Shown here in pieces: positions 45,481-57,392 of a stretch of DNA of 64,000 bases. How positions within the stretch are numbered: position 1 is the stretch's first letter; every line of letters starts with the position of its first letter. The position numbers were made by a program, and so were the translations under genes. The notes below the pieces were generated by a model that searched no databases, had not been told where the DNA came from, and saw only the letters and a list, made by a program, of their open reading frames with translations. Source of the stretch: Sternotherus odoratus (taxonomy: Eukaryota; Chordata; Testudines; Kinosternidae); the NCBI GenBank assembly GCA_032164245.1, contig JAVMKO010000003.1, positions 8,070,651 through 8,134,650 on the forward strand. Reading direction: 5' to 3'.

Positions 45481-46109
45481 ATGTTCTTAAGAAATACACA
45501 CACAAACATTCACCACCATAGGCTTTTGTTTTTGCTGTGGGTGCTTTTGAAGAGGTGTATGTGTTTGGGGGAGGGGAGGGCACGGGAACTCTGAAGATTT
45601 TCGGGGGAAGGCTATTTTCTGCATATTGAGATACTTTTTTCATATTCTGGTTACTGAATGTTTCTATCATTGGTATCTTTACTATTTTAAAGATGATTAA
45701 AATGTTATGAATGACATAATTACATTATCATGAATTATAATAGATTACAATTATTACACTCCTCTACAAGTTGTCTTTGCTATCTTCTCAGTTTAAAGAC
45801 TCTGTGTCTCACTGTAGCTTTCTGGATGAAACGGTCACCAATCTTATTCACATGTGGTTCCCTGGTATTGTCTTGATGCATGTTAAGGACAGCTACATTA
45901 TTCAGGTGCACCTGTCCCACTGAAGACTCGAGATAATTTTTTAGTCTTCTGAAGCTGGGGAATGAGTTCTGGTTGATACAGGCACATTGAGAAGGATTTA
46001 GTTTGTAGTACTCTGGAAACATAGTGCTTCCAGAGTACTGCAAATGACTCCAAGATCTCCTTCTTGATGGGTAACAGCTAATTTAGGCAGCATCTTTTTA
46101 ATATACAGT

Positions 46110-46420
46110 TGGGATTCTATTGTGCCATGTGCATTACTTTGCATTTAACATTGAATTTCATCCACCATTTTGTTGCCAAGTCACTTGGTTTTGAGAGATA
46201 CCTTTGTAACTCTGTTTTGGATTTAACTGTCTTAAGTAATTTTGTATCATCTGTATATTTTGCCACCTCTCTGTTTATCCCTTTTTGCAGATCATTTGTG
46301 AATGTGTTGAACAACACTGAACTCAGTAGAAACCCCTTGGAGACACCACTATTTACTTCTCTCCATTCTGAAAATGGATCATTTATTCCTACCTTTTCTT
46401 TCCTCTCTTTTAACTGGAGT
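46110..46420 (-). mobile_element. LINE reverse transcriptase fragment
   Basis: The minus strand encodes SVLFNTFTNDLQKGINREVA followed by KYTDDTKLLKTVKSK. This is the region around the catalytic xxDD box of a non-LTR reverse transcriptase, then KFNVKCKVMHMAQ. The box is YTDD and the copy is truncated. Confidence 0.75.
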
Positions 46421-46669
46421 TCCTAAAAATGTTTTCAGGATCATCTAATGATCCTTAATTTAATTTACTTTAATTGAATGCCAAGCCTTTCATTATCTTA
46501 ATCACTCTGCCTCTGTTTTCTGCCAGGGGCAGAAGTCGTTAGTAGCACGGAGCTCATCTTGTTCCACTTAAAATTCCTGTAAAATTACCATGCACTAATC
46601 TGGGTTCAGTATCTACAATATTATAAAATGCCCGACCTTGTGCATAAAGAAGTGCCAAGTCCTGCTGCT

Positions 46670-48030
46670 AAAGGAAGGGGGCTCCTCTTCTTCAGAAGAT
46701 ATTGGAGGCTTCAGTCTCTAAGAGGGGCTGGCCAGACTTCTAAGGTTGTGGTATTAGGAGTGGACTACCAACCACCCTGTGGAAATTCAGCCGAGCAATG
46801 GGCCATCTCAAGATACTGGGGGAGAAGGGTAGGAGGTGGACAGATCTCCTCCAGGAACAGAGTACAAAGCAAGGGGGAGCAACGAGGCTGTTGGGAGGGA
46901 AGGTTCAATTGGGAGAAGCCTCTGGGAGAGAAGGTCTGATGGGGCAGAAGGGGAATATTTAGACCCCTGCCTCCCTGATGGTTGGAGATTTGGGGGCAGG
47001 GAAGGTGGGTGCTAGTGGTTGAATGAATGATCATCAAACTTCAGCCAAGGGTCACTTCAACTTCCAGCTGGTTCTGAAAAGAGGCCAAGGTGAGGTGAAT
47101 TGTCAGAAGAAAGGGAGGAGGAAGTATTTGGGGTTTTTTTGAGCGGGACAGGGTTTATTTTATCTGGAGCATTTCATCCATCCCTACCTGTAACACCCAC
47201 ATTCTCCTGCTTCTCCAAATCCCAGGCATGGTCCTCAGTCCTAAATGCCAGTTAAGGCAGATCCTTGGATTCCATTCAGCATCTGGAAGTAAACCAATTG
47301 GAGCATTGCAAGCTGTAGGGAATGTGTGGTATATTGACAACTTATTACAATTGTAAGCAATTACTTTAAATGCTCTTGGTCCTGCCTGCAGTCCAGTGAA
47401 GTGTATTATCTGGGCTTCTCAGCAAGCCAACCTACAGTGAGGGTGTGTGTGCGTTGTACCTGTTTTTATGTTGCAACCTTCCTGCAATTACAATTAATTT
47501 GATTCTATTAAATGTCTGTTGTGAATACCAAAAGAAAAACATGAACAATCTAAACCAAAAAAACACATCCATCTAGTGCGTTAAAATGTCAGCAGTATTC
47601 TGAAAGAGCAAAAATTACCACCGATTGGAATATGACCAGGATTGAGAAAAATATAAAAGACCTGAAACACTTTCCCAAACAGTATGGGCTTGTCTACACA
47701 TAAACTGCTGCAGTTGTACAGTGGCACCATTGCATCTGCCTCAAAGTGCTACAGTGAAGATGCTACTTTTGCCAATGGGAGGGGTTCTTCCATCAGTGTA
47801 GGTATTCCATCTCCCCGAGAAGTGGTAGATGCACCAATGGAGATGCAGTCACACCATCCTAATTTCCTAGTATCAACCAGGCCTAAAACACCAGAGAGGC
47901 AGCTTCAGGGCAGGGGATGTGAAGCTGGAAGCTCCATAGTCAGTGCTACTCTCCTGGCTGGTTCACCGAGCATGTACCAAGATTATCAAGAGGTAGAGTT
48001 TCTAGCAGGGAACTGCCATCTAAATCGGGT
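46670..48030 (+). repeat. 5' flank of a plus-strand array unit, with a MITE
   Basis: 46.67-47.05 kb is the reverse complement of the 9.72-10.06 kb type flank, and 47.15-47.42 kb that of 9.30-9.60 kb. A MITE beginning GGGCTTGTCTACAC occupies about 47.69-47.88 kb. The promoter, exon 1 and six-cysteine exon expected between here and 48.77 kb were not found. Confidence 0.55.
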
Positions 48031-48770
48031 CAGCTTTAGGTTTACATAAGCTGGAAGACAGAATAGTCCATGCATTCTTTAAGAATCACTTATTTATCAC
48101 ATAATTTAATATGTATTGTTCTAGTTTTAGCTGTGGACAAAAATGTGTTTGAAAGAAAAACTGCACCTGAATGTGAGTCACGTTCTCCCACATCTTATAC
48201 ATTTTTGGTTTTACTTCTCTCTATATAATAGAGATAATCAACATTTTTAAAGTTCTCAATTTTAATTAAATCCCTCAGTGAAATTTCAAATTTAGACTTT
48301 TTTTACAGTTTTGATGAACATTCAGCGACATTTTTGTATCACATTTCCAGCAATTTTAATATTTAATTTTCAGGATTCTTTTCTTAATCCCCTGGCTACT
48401 TTATTTTTTGTGGTTGTCACTTTAACTGTGTAGAATGTTAATAGGGAGGACTTTTGTAAGAAAATGAGAATCGGCCTCCCTTACTGGAGAGTTAGGGGTA
48501 AACGTACAGGGGATCCATGTTCAGAAGTGAGGCATATTTACCTGGTACGCTAGGTAGACATCCAGTTCCCATGTTTAGCTATATCTGACTATCTTCATTA
48601 AAAGTCTATAGCAATGAATCCCCTGCTCTGGAGTGTACCAGGAATATCTGAAGTCACCATTCAGTGATGGGGAAATTCCTGCTCTGCTTTCGATTTGAAA
48701 TGTAATGCCACAGTTTCCTTATGTTAATGGCTATAAACATAGAGTGTGACAGTTTCTTCCCTTTTTGCAG
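48031..48770 (+). other. Intron upstream of plus-strand terminal exon
   Basis: Aligns with 28.02-28.41 plus 29.67-30.29 kb and with 59.05-59.57 kb. It holds the uninterrupted Helitron target AAGAAAA|TGAGAATC at 48464/48465. Confidence 0.55.
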
Positions 48771-48949
48771 TTCTGGGGGTGAATGATGGCAGCAGAGATT
48801 GTCAATGCAGGATCTCTGGGAACCCAGGAGATGATGCCTTGCTTCCAAAACCCTTGGATCCTTTTCATCTGGGCTGTCAAGAATCTCCTCAGCTGGAAGA
48901 AAAACATCGAGTGTCACCAATAATAGCTTGTTATTCTCTTTCTAATAAA
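48771..48949 (+). pseudogene. Terminal-exon copy of the unrecognised peptide (plus copy 2)
   Basis: Acceptor TTCTTCCCTTTTTGCAG ends at 48770. The phase-1 frame gives VNDGSRDCQCRISGNPGDDA then PFHLGCQESPQLE, keeping three cysteines. A deletion after that removes the usual stop, so the frame runs past the polyadenylation signal AATAAA (48944-48949). That suggests decay or a changed end. No exon 1 was found upstream on this strand. Confidence 0.45.
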
Positions 48950-49099
48950 TGTAACCGGTTGTGGTGGTGCATTGCAAACATGCCTGTGATTGATTTGATT
49001 GGCACACAGGAGCTGTTTTGCTATTTCTTTTCCATAAAAATCCCTTTCTTTTTAATTAAATATAAATACAATAAAAGCTCATTATAATATGTTAAAGTC

Positions 49100-50110
49100 C
49101 CCTTCTCTTGTCCCTGAGCTTCCAGACATGGTCATGTGCAGGATGCAGCACAAATCCCAAATACCCATGATTATAGAAGCCTGGCTAAATTTGCAAGTGT
49201 GGGTTTACCTGAGGCAGCTGCATGGGGTCCCCCCATGGAGAGGGAGGAACAGTGGAACTCACAGTCCCTTTGCCATTTCTGTGCAGCAGTAAAATATTGT
49301 TACCCCCGGTTTTTCTCCACAAACCAGCTCCTTTTCTCAGTGCCATATGCCCCTGCCCTGCTCCCAGCTCCCTCTCGCAGCCTGACTGCAGGGGTGGGCA
49401 AACTATGGCCAGCCCGCGGGACTGTCCCAGGTAGCACTGCGGCAGGGGCTGCGTGGTGGAGTCCCACCATGTGGATAGCACTCCAGAGGCCAGGGCTGCA
49501 TGCTCAGCCCCTCCCCCAGAGCTGCGCAGTGGGGGCGGCACTCAGAGGGGCCAGGGCTGCATGCACCCCACTCCCTGGAGCTGAGCAATTATGTAAGGGG
49601 GGAGGGGAATTGAGGGGGTTCCAGGGTGGTGGTTGAGGGGGGTGCTCTGGAAGGGGCAGTCAGGGAGCAGGGTGGGCTGGATAGAGGGTGGGGTTCTGGG
49701 GTGGTGGTTAGGGGGTGGGAGGGTAGATGGGGTCGGGGCAGTCGGGGCAGGGGAATTGGGTAGGGGGTGATTAGGGGTCCCTGGAAGGGGCAGTCATGAG
49801 ACAAGGTGTGGAGGGGTTGGATGGGTTGGGGATTCTGAGGGGGTAGTCAGGGGGCGGGAAGTGGGAGGGGCCCAGATTGGGGGTGGGGCTTTCCCTACCC
49901 AGCCCTCTATATAATTTTGTAAACCCAATGTGACCCTCAGACCAAAATGTTTACCCACCCCCTGGCCTAGAGTAAGGTGGAGTGAGTTGAGCCGCTCTGT
50001 TTTAGGGAGCAGCCTGCTTTGCCTGTGTCTCTTGTGGAGTTCTGTTGTGTTACTGTTCTGAATTCTAAGAAGTAGCGTTACATTGCAACCTTCCAGCAAG
50101 GTCATTTTGT
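49100..50110 (+). other. Flank of a further plus-strand unit, split by an hAT-like element
   Basis: 49.09-49.27 kb resembles 60.14-60.25 kb. 49.97-50.10 kb is the reverse complement of about 9.16-9.29 kb. No gene is visible. Confidence 0.45.
49389..49964. mobile_element. GC-rich hAT-like element
   Basis: Ends CAGGGGTGGGCAAACT and TGTTTACCCACCCCCTG are near-inverted repeats of a kind seen in hAT elements. The interior is G-rich tandem sequence (GGTGGTTGAGGGGGGTG). A clear 8-base duplication was not found. Confidence 0.6.
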
Positions 50111-50674
50111 TTTATGTCTTTTCCATTCAAATGCCATGAAAATAATGCCATGGAGCAATGAGATGGGGGTAAAAATCAAACAGTGAGAGAACCCGCTTCT
50201 CTTAAAAACAACAGATGAAATGGATTAGTAGCAGTAGTATGAAATAAATACTGATCTGTCCACGTGTGAATGTAGAAATACAAACAGTTGCATTGACCAT
50301 GGTGGCCCAATCACTTGTGTGTGGATTTAACATTCAATAGGGATTCATGTTTTCATTTTTTAATTTTGTTTCCTTTAAAAAAAAGTGGGTTTCCAATGAC
50401 AAGGACAAGAGCAGGCCACCACCCCTTACACCATGACAAACATGCACTTGTTAGTTTTGTGTTTTCACAGCTAGATTTTATTATAAATGGGGATATTAGT
50501 CTAATTCTTGGTGATCAGTCTCTTGTTTGGCTTTCTCCAGATCATAAGGTTCTTTGCATCCCCAGCAATGGTGTTTCCAGTCATGTTTTATCAGAAAATT
50601 TCTCACTATCTCTATTAAGTACCTTTTCCCCAGTAGAACTGTGGTCCCACTATAGGGTTACACTTTATGGTAAA
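50111..50674. other. No gene seen
   Basis: Mixed unique-looking DNA; the longest frame (50315-51100 +) runs into the minisatellite and lacks motifs. Confidence 0.4.
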
Positions 50675-51625
50675 CTAGCAAAAATACCCAGTGTTGCTCG
50701 AGTCCGTCGGAGGTGGGGAGGGGGTAGAGAGCTAAGCGAGTGCAGGGTCCATTGGAGGGGGGAAGGGGCAGAGAGCAAACCTGACACCCCCACCTCACTT
50801 ACCCCTCGACCAACCCCCAACTCACATTTTCACCCCCCCACCCAAACCCAACACCCCCACGTCTCCCACCTACCAACCCCAACACCCCCTGACCAACACC
50901 CACACCTCACCCCCCATAAACCAAACCTGACACACCCACCTCACTTTCTCCCCCAACCAAACCCGACACCCCTACCTACCACCACAAACAAACCCGACAC
51001 CCACACCTCACCCCTCAACCAACCCCGACCCCCCTCCTCATCCCCCCAACCAAACCCAACACCCCCACCTTACCCCCCCACCAAACCCAACACCCCCTGA
51101 CCAACCCCAACACCCCCACACCCTCTGACCAACCCCAACACACACACCTCACCCCCCACCCACCCCGACACCTTCCCACCCTACCAGACCAAACCCAACA
51201 CCCTTGGCTCACTTACCCCCTGACCAAACCCGACACCCCCACCTCACCCCCTGACCAAACCCGAGACCCCTACCTCACTTACCCTCCGACCAAACCCAAC
51301 TCGGGTCTGTCGGAGGTGGGGAGGGAGCAGAGAGCTGAGCGAGTGCAGGGTCTGTTGGAGGGGGGTATTATGACATCATAACTATGTCACAGAGAACAGC
51401 AGCTGCCCAGCTGCTGTGATTGGCCTTTAAATAATTTCACCCCTGGGGGGCGTCAGAGGTGAGATTTGAAATTTTTTTGACTCTTACCCTGATTAGGACT
51501 CTAAGGCCTATAACTGTACCAAATTTCAAGTCTCTAGCTCAAACGGTGTGGAAGGAGTAAGGGAACGTACATACACTCATGCACGCACGCATACATGCAT
51601 ACACCATTTGACTTTTATATATAGA
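50675..51625 (-). mobile_element. Helitron-like element (family 2)
   Basis: On the minus strand it reads TCTATATATAAAAGTC at one end and GGGTATTTTTGCTAG at the other, giving TC...CTAG. The base after CTAG fits the rule (T on this strand). The base before TC is C rather than A, so that edge is less certain. The interior holds a C-rich minisatellite. The relative at 61561-62806 shares the CTAG end and the GTTGCTCGGGT-like block. Confidence 0.55.
50770..51310 (+). repeat. C-rich minisatellite, about 30-base units
   Basis: Irregular units of the type CCGACCAAACCCGACACC plus CCCACCTCACCC repeat through the interior of the element. The same unit is found at 61.6-62.8 kb. Confidence 0.8.
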
Positions 51626-51655
51626 GGTAGAGCAGCTTAGTTCCAGTAGAACAAT

Positions 51656-51919
51656 CACTATGACTATACCACCCTGAACACGCCCAATCCCCTCTAATTG
51701 CAGAAACTAAGCAGGGTCAGGTCTGACTAGTACTTGGATGGGAGACCTCCTGGGAATGCCAGGTGCTGTAGGTGTAACACCTGGAAGTAGGTATAAAATG
51801 CCTCCAGTGACAGATGGAACAGCACATCAGTTAGAGTATACCCCAGTAGTATCACTGGTTGTGTCCAGTCTCCAAGCAGACCCTGCCATAGTGTGGGAAT
51901 AACGCTAGGAAAAACAAAC
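51656..51919 (+). mobile_element. 5S-rRNA-derived SINE with 17-base target duplication
   Basis: Bases 51656-51775 read as a nearly full-length 5S rRNA gene: TACCACCCTGAACACGCCC, then AAGCAGGGTCAG and GTACTTGGATGGGAGACC (the internal promoter region), then GGTGCTGTAGG. By eye about 85% agrees with vertebrate 5S. The copy starts exactly after AGTTCCAGTAGAACAAT (51639-51655), and the same 17 bases follow at 51920-51936. A 144-base unrelated 3' part ends A-rich. It is therefore a retroposon with a 5S head, not a 5S gene: the T-run terminator is missing. Confidence 0.8.
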
Positions 51920-52099
51920 AGTTCCAGTAGAACAATGTTTCTGTGCTTATATAATTTCCACATGGCACCAAGCTGAGAGGGGTTGCAAGCACTTTGGAGG
52001 ATAGGATTAGAATAAAAAGGGCCTTGCTAAAATGAAGATTCACTCTTAGTAAAATATTATGGAATTCAATAACGATTAGTACAAAGTACTTCACTTAAA

Positions 52100-52735
52100 A
52101 AGCAAAATTAAATGCACAATTGTAAATAGAGGAATAACTGGCTAGGTGGCTGTACTGCTGAAAAGGAAATAGGGGCTATAGTGGATCACTAATTGAATAT
52201 GAGTCAACAATGTGATGAAGTGGTAAAAAGGGTTAATATAACTCTGTGGTGTATTAATACGAGTATCATACTTAAGACATGGGATGTAATTTTCCTGCTC
52301 TGCCCAGCACTAGTGAAGCCACAGCTGGAGTGCTGTGTCCAATTCTGGTTGCCACACTTAAGGAAAGAGGTGGCCAAATTGAAGAGAGTCCACAGGAGAG
52401 CAACAAAAATGATCAAACGTTTAGAAGACCTGACTTAGGAGGACAGGTGAAGATACCTGGGCATGTTTAGTCTTTTGGAAAGAAGACTGAAGGGGGAACC
52501 TAATAGTCTTCATATATGTAAAGGACTGTTTTGAAGAGGATGTTGATCAACTGTTTTCTAGGTCCCCTGAAGGTAGGACAAGAAGTAATGTGCTTAATTG
52601 TCAGCATGGGGAATTTAGATTAGATATTAGGAAAACTCTCTAACTAAATTAAATTCTGGAATAAGCTTTCAAGGGAGGTTGTGGAATCCCCATCATTAGA
52701 GATTTTTAAGAACAGGTGAGGCAAACACAGAGTCA
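52100..52735 (+). mobile_element. CR1-type LINE 3' part
   Basis: Contains the ORF2 end on the plus strand in broken frames (VKPQLECCVQFWLPHLRKEV, AKLKRVHRRATKMIK) and the 3' segment GTTGTGGAATCCCCATCATT. Confidence 0.75.
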
Positions 52736-53430
52736 TATCAAGTTGACCGAGGAACCCAAAATGAGGAAGCGAATGAGAAGTGGCCTGCAGACGTAAGTTG
52801 CTGACCAGAGCTAAAGCAATAAATGTCCGTTATATGTCCCAAGAAGTTCTGCACAAACCACTGTGGCCTAACTTTTCCTATGCAAACGGGGATGGCGCAA
52901 GATGTTTTACACAAATATGAGGGAATCTCTCAGAGACAAAGATGGAACAATTCCAACATTCAAACTGAGGTTGAACATTTCAAATCTTCACTAGAACCAC
53001 AGGTCATTTTCTGATTGAGGTCCCTTCCAGCCCTACATTTCCATGATTCTAAAAGACTTTAAATAAAGAATCTCTCCTGACTTCAAAATTGACCTCTCTG
53101 AGGCAGATGCTGACATATGGGGAAGGACACAGGGTCATATCAAAGTTGGCTAAGGAACACAACACAGGGAGAGCAATGGGAAGTGGCCTGCAGAAGTAAG
53201 TTACTGACCAGTTCTAAAGCAATAAATGTCTGTTATATGTCCCAAGAAATTTTGCACAAACCACTGTGGACTAATGTGTCCTATGCAAACTGGGATGGCA
53301 CAAGATGCTTTGCACAAAGATGACAGAATTTCCCAGAGACAAAGTTGCAACAATTCCAATGGTCAAATTGAAGTTGGACATTTCAAATCTTCGTTAGAAC
53401 CATGGGTCACTTTCTGATTGGCCCCCAGAA
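52735..53430 (+). repeat. Tandem dimer of a roughly 395-base repeat
   Basis: The block GTCATATCAA...GGCCTGCAGA..TAAGTT...TATATGTCCCAAGAA occurs twice, starting near 52731 and 53127. The first unit ends with a CR1-like tail (CCCTTCCAGCCCTAC). An inverted dimer is at 62.85-63.62 kb. Confidence 0.75.
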
Positions 53431-54590
53431 GTTTAACCAAGTGGAAACCAGGCCTTCAGAATCTCTCTAAATCAGGCTGTTGTGGTCAAACTGTCAGTCA
53501 CTGAAGCAAAAATATCTGACTGAGAGAGACAGCATGTTGGGCTGTGATCATTTGGCTACTGAGTGCCCCCCTTATCTGGCAAGTGCTAACGTGACATCAT
53601 AAAGTCAGATAATCCCCCTAATAACTCTTCCTTTAAAGTACTACCTAGGGAGATGCCTGTGAGATCCAGAAAGAGAAGAAAACAGCTGTCATTACCCCTT
53701 GAGTCAATGAACTATCTGAATGATCTTTCTAACTATGTTCAGAAACCACTCAGTGCTCCAGAGAAGGAAATCTGGGGAACACGCCTTCCTCCCAATATCA
53801 GTAATACATGTGTTTTATGTATCCAAATGAAAATGTGGTAATTTTAAAGCTACCTGAGTTAAAATCAATTTACAGGATAATTCCAGTAATGCAAATTCCA
53901 TTTATGCAGACATACTAGTGATCCAAATGCACCGTGTATGTCCCCTGTAGTACAGTGTTAATTAATCACCTGCTAGCTAACCACATTATGACTATGGGAA
54001 CTTCAGTTTGGGAGCAATACTGGAATTTGGTATGCCAAAGGCAAGAACAATGGGAAAGAATGAGGAAGAAGGAGGAGATTAAAGATGGGATATGGGGTGG
54101 AGCGAATAGGTAAGAAAAAATAGAAGGGAAAGGAGGAGGGAATAGAGCGAGTAAGTAAGAAAAATTAGAAGGGACACGAAGAGCCAGGAGAGCAGGGCAG
54201 GAGGGTGGGGAAGGAAGGGAAGTAGAGAGGAGGGTAAAGGAGAGAAAAGGAAAGGAGGGAAGAGCACAGGGAATTTGTAGCAGCTTCTTTATTACAAACA
54301 AATGCCTTGTTATAATCTATCTATTTATGTTTTCTCTTTAAAACTCATCAATCCCTACCAGACTCCACTAGAAATATTCCCCATCAATAATGAGGTGTTG
54401 TTTACAATCGCATTTTGAAACCTGTTAGACATTTTATAATCTGTGTAGTTTGTCATGTTAATTTAGTATAGTTCAGTTCTTTTAATCAAAAAATCATGTA
54501 CCAAGTTAAATGCCTTAGAGAAGACTAAGCATTTAAATCAACATGATCTTCATGAACCAAACTCTCTCTGTGTGTATGTGTATATATATA
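53430..54590. other. No gene; polypurine tract at 54020-54290
   Basis: No exon is seen. From about 54020 to 54290 the plus strand is almost only A and G (for example GGAAGGAAGGGAAGTAGAG), which allows triplex-forming structures. A short GT/TA microsatellite lies near 54570-54592. Confidence 0.55.
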
Positions 54591-54594
54591 TAAA

Positions 54595-54900
54595 TTTAGT
54601 TTAACAGGATCTCTTTTTTATAAACTCATGTTGACTGGCATAACTTCTACTACCCACCTTTAATTCTGTATTAATCCTGTCTGTATCATCTGTTCCATTA
54701 TCTTTCCTGCAACTGAGGTCAGACTGACAAGCCTATAATAACCCAGGGCCCCCTGTTCAGCCATTTTAAATACTGGCACAACAATGATTTTCCACCAGTC
54801 TTCTGCAACTTCCCCACAGTTCAAGACTTATTGAAAACCAACATTCATGGTCTGGCCACCTTCTCAGCCAGTTCTTTTAAAATACATAACTTTCTCCAAA
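54595..54900. mobile_element. Old LINE-derived fragment
   Basis: The text around 'ctcatgttgactggcataac', 'gtcagactgacaagcctata' and 'gacttattgaaaaccaacat' recalls an internal LINE stretch common in turtle DNA. It has no open frame and is given with modest confidence. Confidence 0.4.
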
Positions 54901-55079
54901 ATGCTCTCAGTACTCTTTTTTTGTGAGATGACCTTGACAATGAAACTTCCTCAAATTGCAGGGCTCTGTTATAGAAACCTCCAGATAGATTTGAATTTCG
55001 ACAGAGTTTCTAAAATGGACATTATGCTGCCCCTTCAAGTTCCAGATCGATCTTCTATATCTAATATTAACTCCTAGGT

Positions 55080-55560
55080 ATAAAGCAAATAATATAGAAG
55101 AAAGTAAAAAAGGTGAAGTTACTTCACAAGCAACTGTTGCTGTTACTCAATCTAACTCCTCTGTGAGCCGCAGACACAGCATCTGCTATTTGACATGTTT
55201 TGAGGGCTAGGCCCTAAGTTTCTTTAAAGATTCTTGCTCGTCCCTGGATAAATATGACATTATTAAAAATAAATTCCATATTATCTGTGTCATTGTCACA
55301 GCTGACAAACCTTGTCTGGAGGAAACTATAATCTTGGTTGAAATACTGCTCACATGGAAGTCAGTGTAGCCTGAACATCTACACCAGTTAAACATCCTCA
55401 GCCTGGCACAAAAGTGACTGAAGTTAATGAAAAGAAACTCACTGGTTGCAATGGGCTTTGAAGAAGACCTCATGGTTAAGAGAGTAATTCAGGAAACAGT
55501 TCCCACTCAGAGGTAATTTTGCATCAGACTCTGTGTGTTTGTGCTGGTTTTGTCCCTTTT
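55080..55560. repeat. Segment paralogous to 61.19-61.55 kb
   Basis: Shared 'ctctgtgagccgcagacaca'/'cttctgtgaaaatcagaag' blocks, then TTTGACATGTTTT and 'ggctaggccctaa'/'gtttaggtctaaa'. It is non-coding and fits the tandem unit structure of the array. Confidence 0.45.
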
Positions 55561-55611
55561 TATACAATATTGATTAATATTCTTAATGTCTGTTTTTATT
55601 TTTCCCATTTT

Positions 55612-56297
55612 CAGGGCCGGCGACAGAAATTTTGGGGCCCCCTACTCTGATCGTTTGGGGAGCCCCCCCAGCCCAGCCGGCTCTTCCCCCCAGCTGACAG
55701 GGGCTGAGGGGGAGGCCCCCCCAGCCCAGCCGGCGCTTCCCACCCAGCTGACAGCGGCTGGGGGGAGGCCCCCCCAGCCCAGCCGGTGCTTCCTCCCCGG
55801 GCCTGGGGACCAGGGGCTGGGGACGCTGTGGGGGGTCCAAGGAGCCTAGTTCCCAGCCGGGGCACAGGGCGTGGCTTGGCCAGTCCTGGGAGAATGGGAC
55901 ACTTACCCAGCCGGGGCGCCAGCCAGGGACTGGAGCCTGGCACTGCCGCTGCCGCAGGGTCTTGGGCGGGTCTGATCGGAAGTTCTCCAGCCCACCCCGG
56001 GACCCCTCTGCCCCCGGCCGGCAGCACCAGGTGCGAACCAGACCCGGCTCCCCCTTACCTCGGGCTCTGGCTGTGGCAGGCCTGGGCCCAGCTCCGCTCA
56101 CATCCTCCACTGGGCTTGGGTGGGCTCCGATCCCCTGGTGCCCCTGCTTCTGGGCCGGCCGCGGCCTCTCCGCAGCTGCAGCCTCCGAGTCCCGGGCTGC
56201 ACTGGCAGGCCCGGCGACAAGGGGGGATGACTACGGGCTCAGCTGTGTACCGGCCCAGTACAGCTCTACCCATAGTACCTCCCTGTCGCCAGCCCTG
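55612..56297. mobile_element. GC-rich hAT-type MITE, copy 3
   Basis: CAGGGCCGGCGACAG at the left and CTGTCGCCAGCCCTG at the right. Flanks CCCATTTT (55604-55611) and CCTATTTT (56298-56305) match at 7 of 8 bases. Internal tandem units (CCCAGCCGGCxCTTCC) create false open frames on both strands. Confidence 0.8.
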
Positions 56298-56305
56298 CCT
56301 ATTTT

Positions 56306-57092
56306 TATGCATCCACCCCATTACAGAGATGTTTCAAATCCTTGAAAAATCACAGGATAACCTTCATAATATTGAGGATACTGTGAGCCGGGAATATATG
56401 TGGGTGGGTGTATCATGTGGTGTATAGGAATTGGGTACAGTCCTTTTAAACCATTGGGATCCCTCTAGTAGTCCTCCAGGTCTCCTAGTGATGTACCCAT
56501 CAACACTGCTGGAGAAGAAGTCTCCATGAGAAGTGAGGCCTAATGTTTTTGTGCCCACTAATAAACACAGTTCTGTGGAATCCAGCAGGGCCTGAGTGGT
56601 TTTCCAGTAGCCTTTGTGTACCCTAGAGAGCAAGGGAACAAAAGATCCCTCTAAATTGACTTTGACAGTCTTCGCCATGACAAACTTGGGATCTGAACAT
56701 GACTGTAGTTGATGGAGCTACCTGAAAGTCATCAGAGCTGGCTCCAGTAGAGCTCAGTTTTCATGTAGTGTGGCGACCTGTCCCTCCCCTTGAAAATCCA
56801 TCAGTCTCTCTGTAGATTGGGAGGGCAGTGGCCCCCCTTGACACCCTGCTGAAGAGTGGAGTTGGGGGCTGTCGAGGCTGAATCCCCATTCTGCCACTTT
56901 GAGTACAGAAGGTGGGGGCCTGCAAGGATTTTAAAAATTAATATTGCCCACTCTAGGCTTGTATTAAACTCCCAAGGTTACAACTTTTCTGTGACCTTGG
57001 CTTGGTGAACGATGCCACAACCCAAATGCAAACAATTTTTAAAAAGCCCTTGGACTCAGGAAGGAGCACTTGGAATTCCTCCCTGTGGCATA
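56306..57092. other. No gene seen
   Basis: No motif, splice context or known repeat recognised. Confidence 0.4.
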
Positions 57093-57392
57093 CAGTAGAC
57101 TCTCGATTATCCAAGATGATAGGGAAAAAATTAATCTTGGTTAATAAAATCCTGGATAATCACCGTCGCTAGGAAATATGAGGGCGGGGGATTGGTTCAC
57201 CAGCCACCCTGCACCAAGGGAAGTGGGTGTTGGTTCACTGGCTGACCTGCGCCCTAGTGGTGTTTTTTATTTTTGGTGCGTGGGGCGGCAACAAAGGCAG
57301 AGCCGGCCCTGCAAATTACTTGTATTTTTTTTTGACGTCCTGGTTAATCCATAACCTGGTTAACCCAATCCTGGATAATCAAGAGTCTACCA
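57093..57392. mobile_element. TA-flanked MITE (pogo/Tigger-like), copy 2
   Basis: CAGTAGACTCTCGATTATCC at the left and GGATAATCAAGAGTCTACCA at the right, with TA on both sides. It is the same family and almost the same length (300 bases) as 29787-30085. Confidence 0.75.

Noticed and set aside
50315..51100. 261-codon protein
   Set aside because: More than half is minisatellite translated as Pro/Thr repeats, with no start context or homology.
51656..51775. Functional 5S rRNA gene
   Set aside because: It has many differences, no T-run terminator, and sits inside a retroposon with target duplications.
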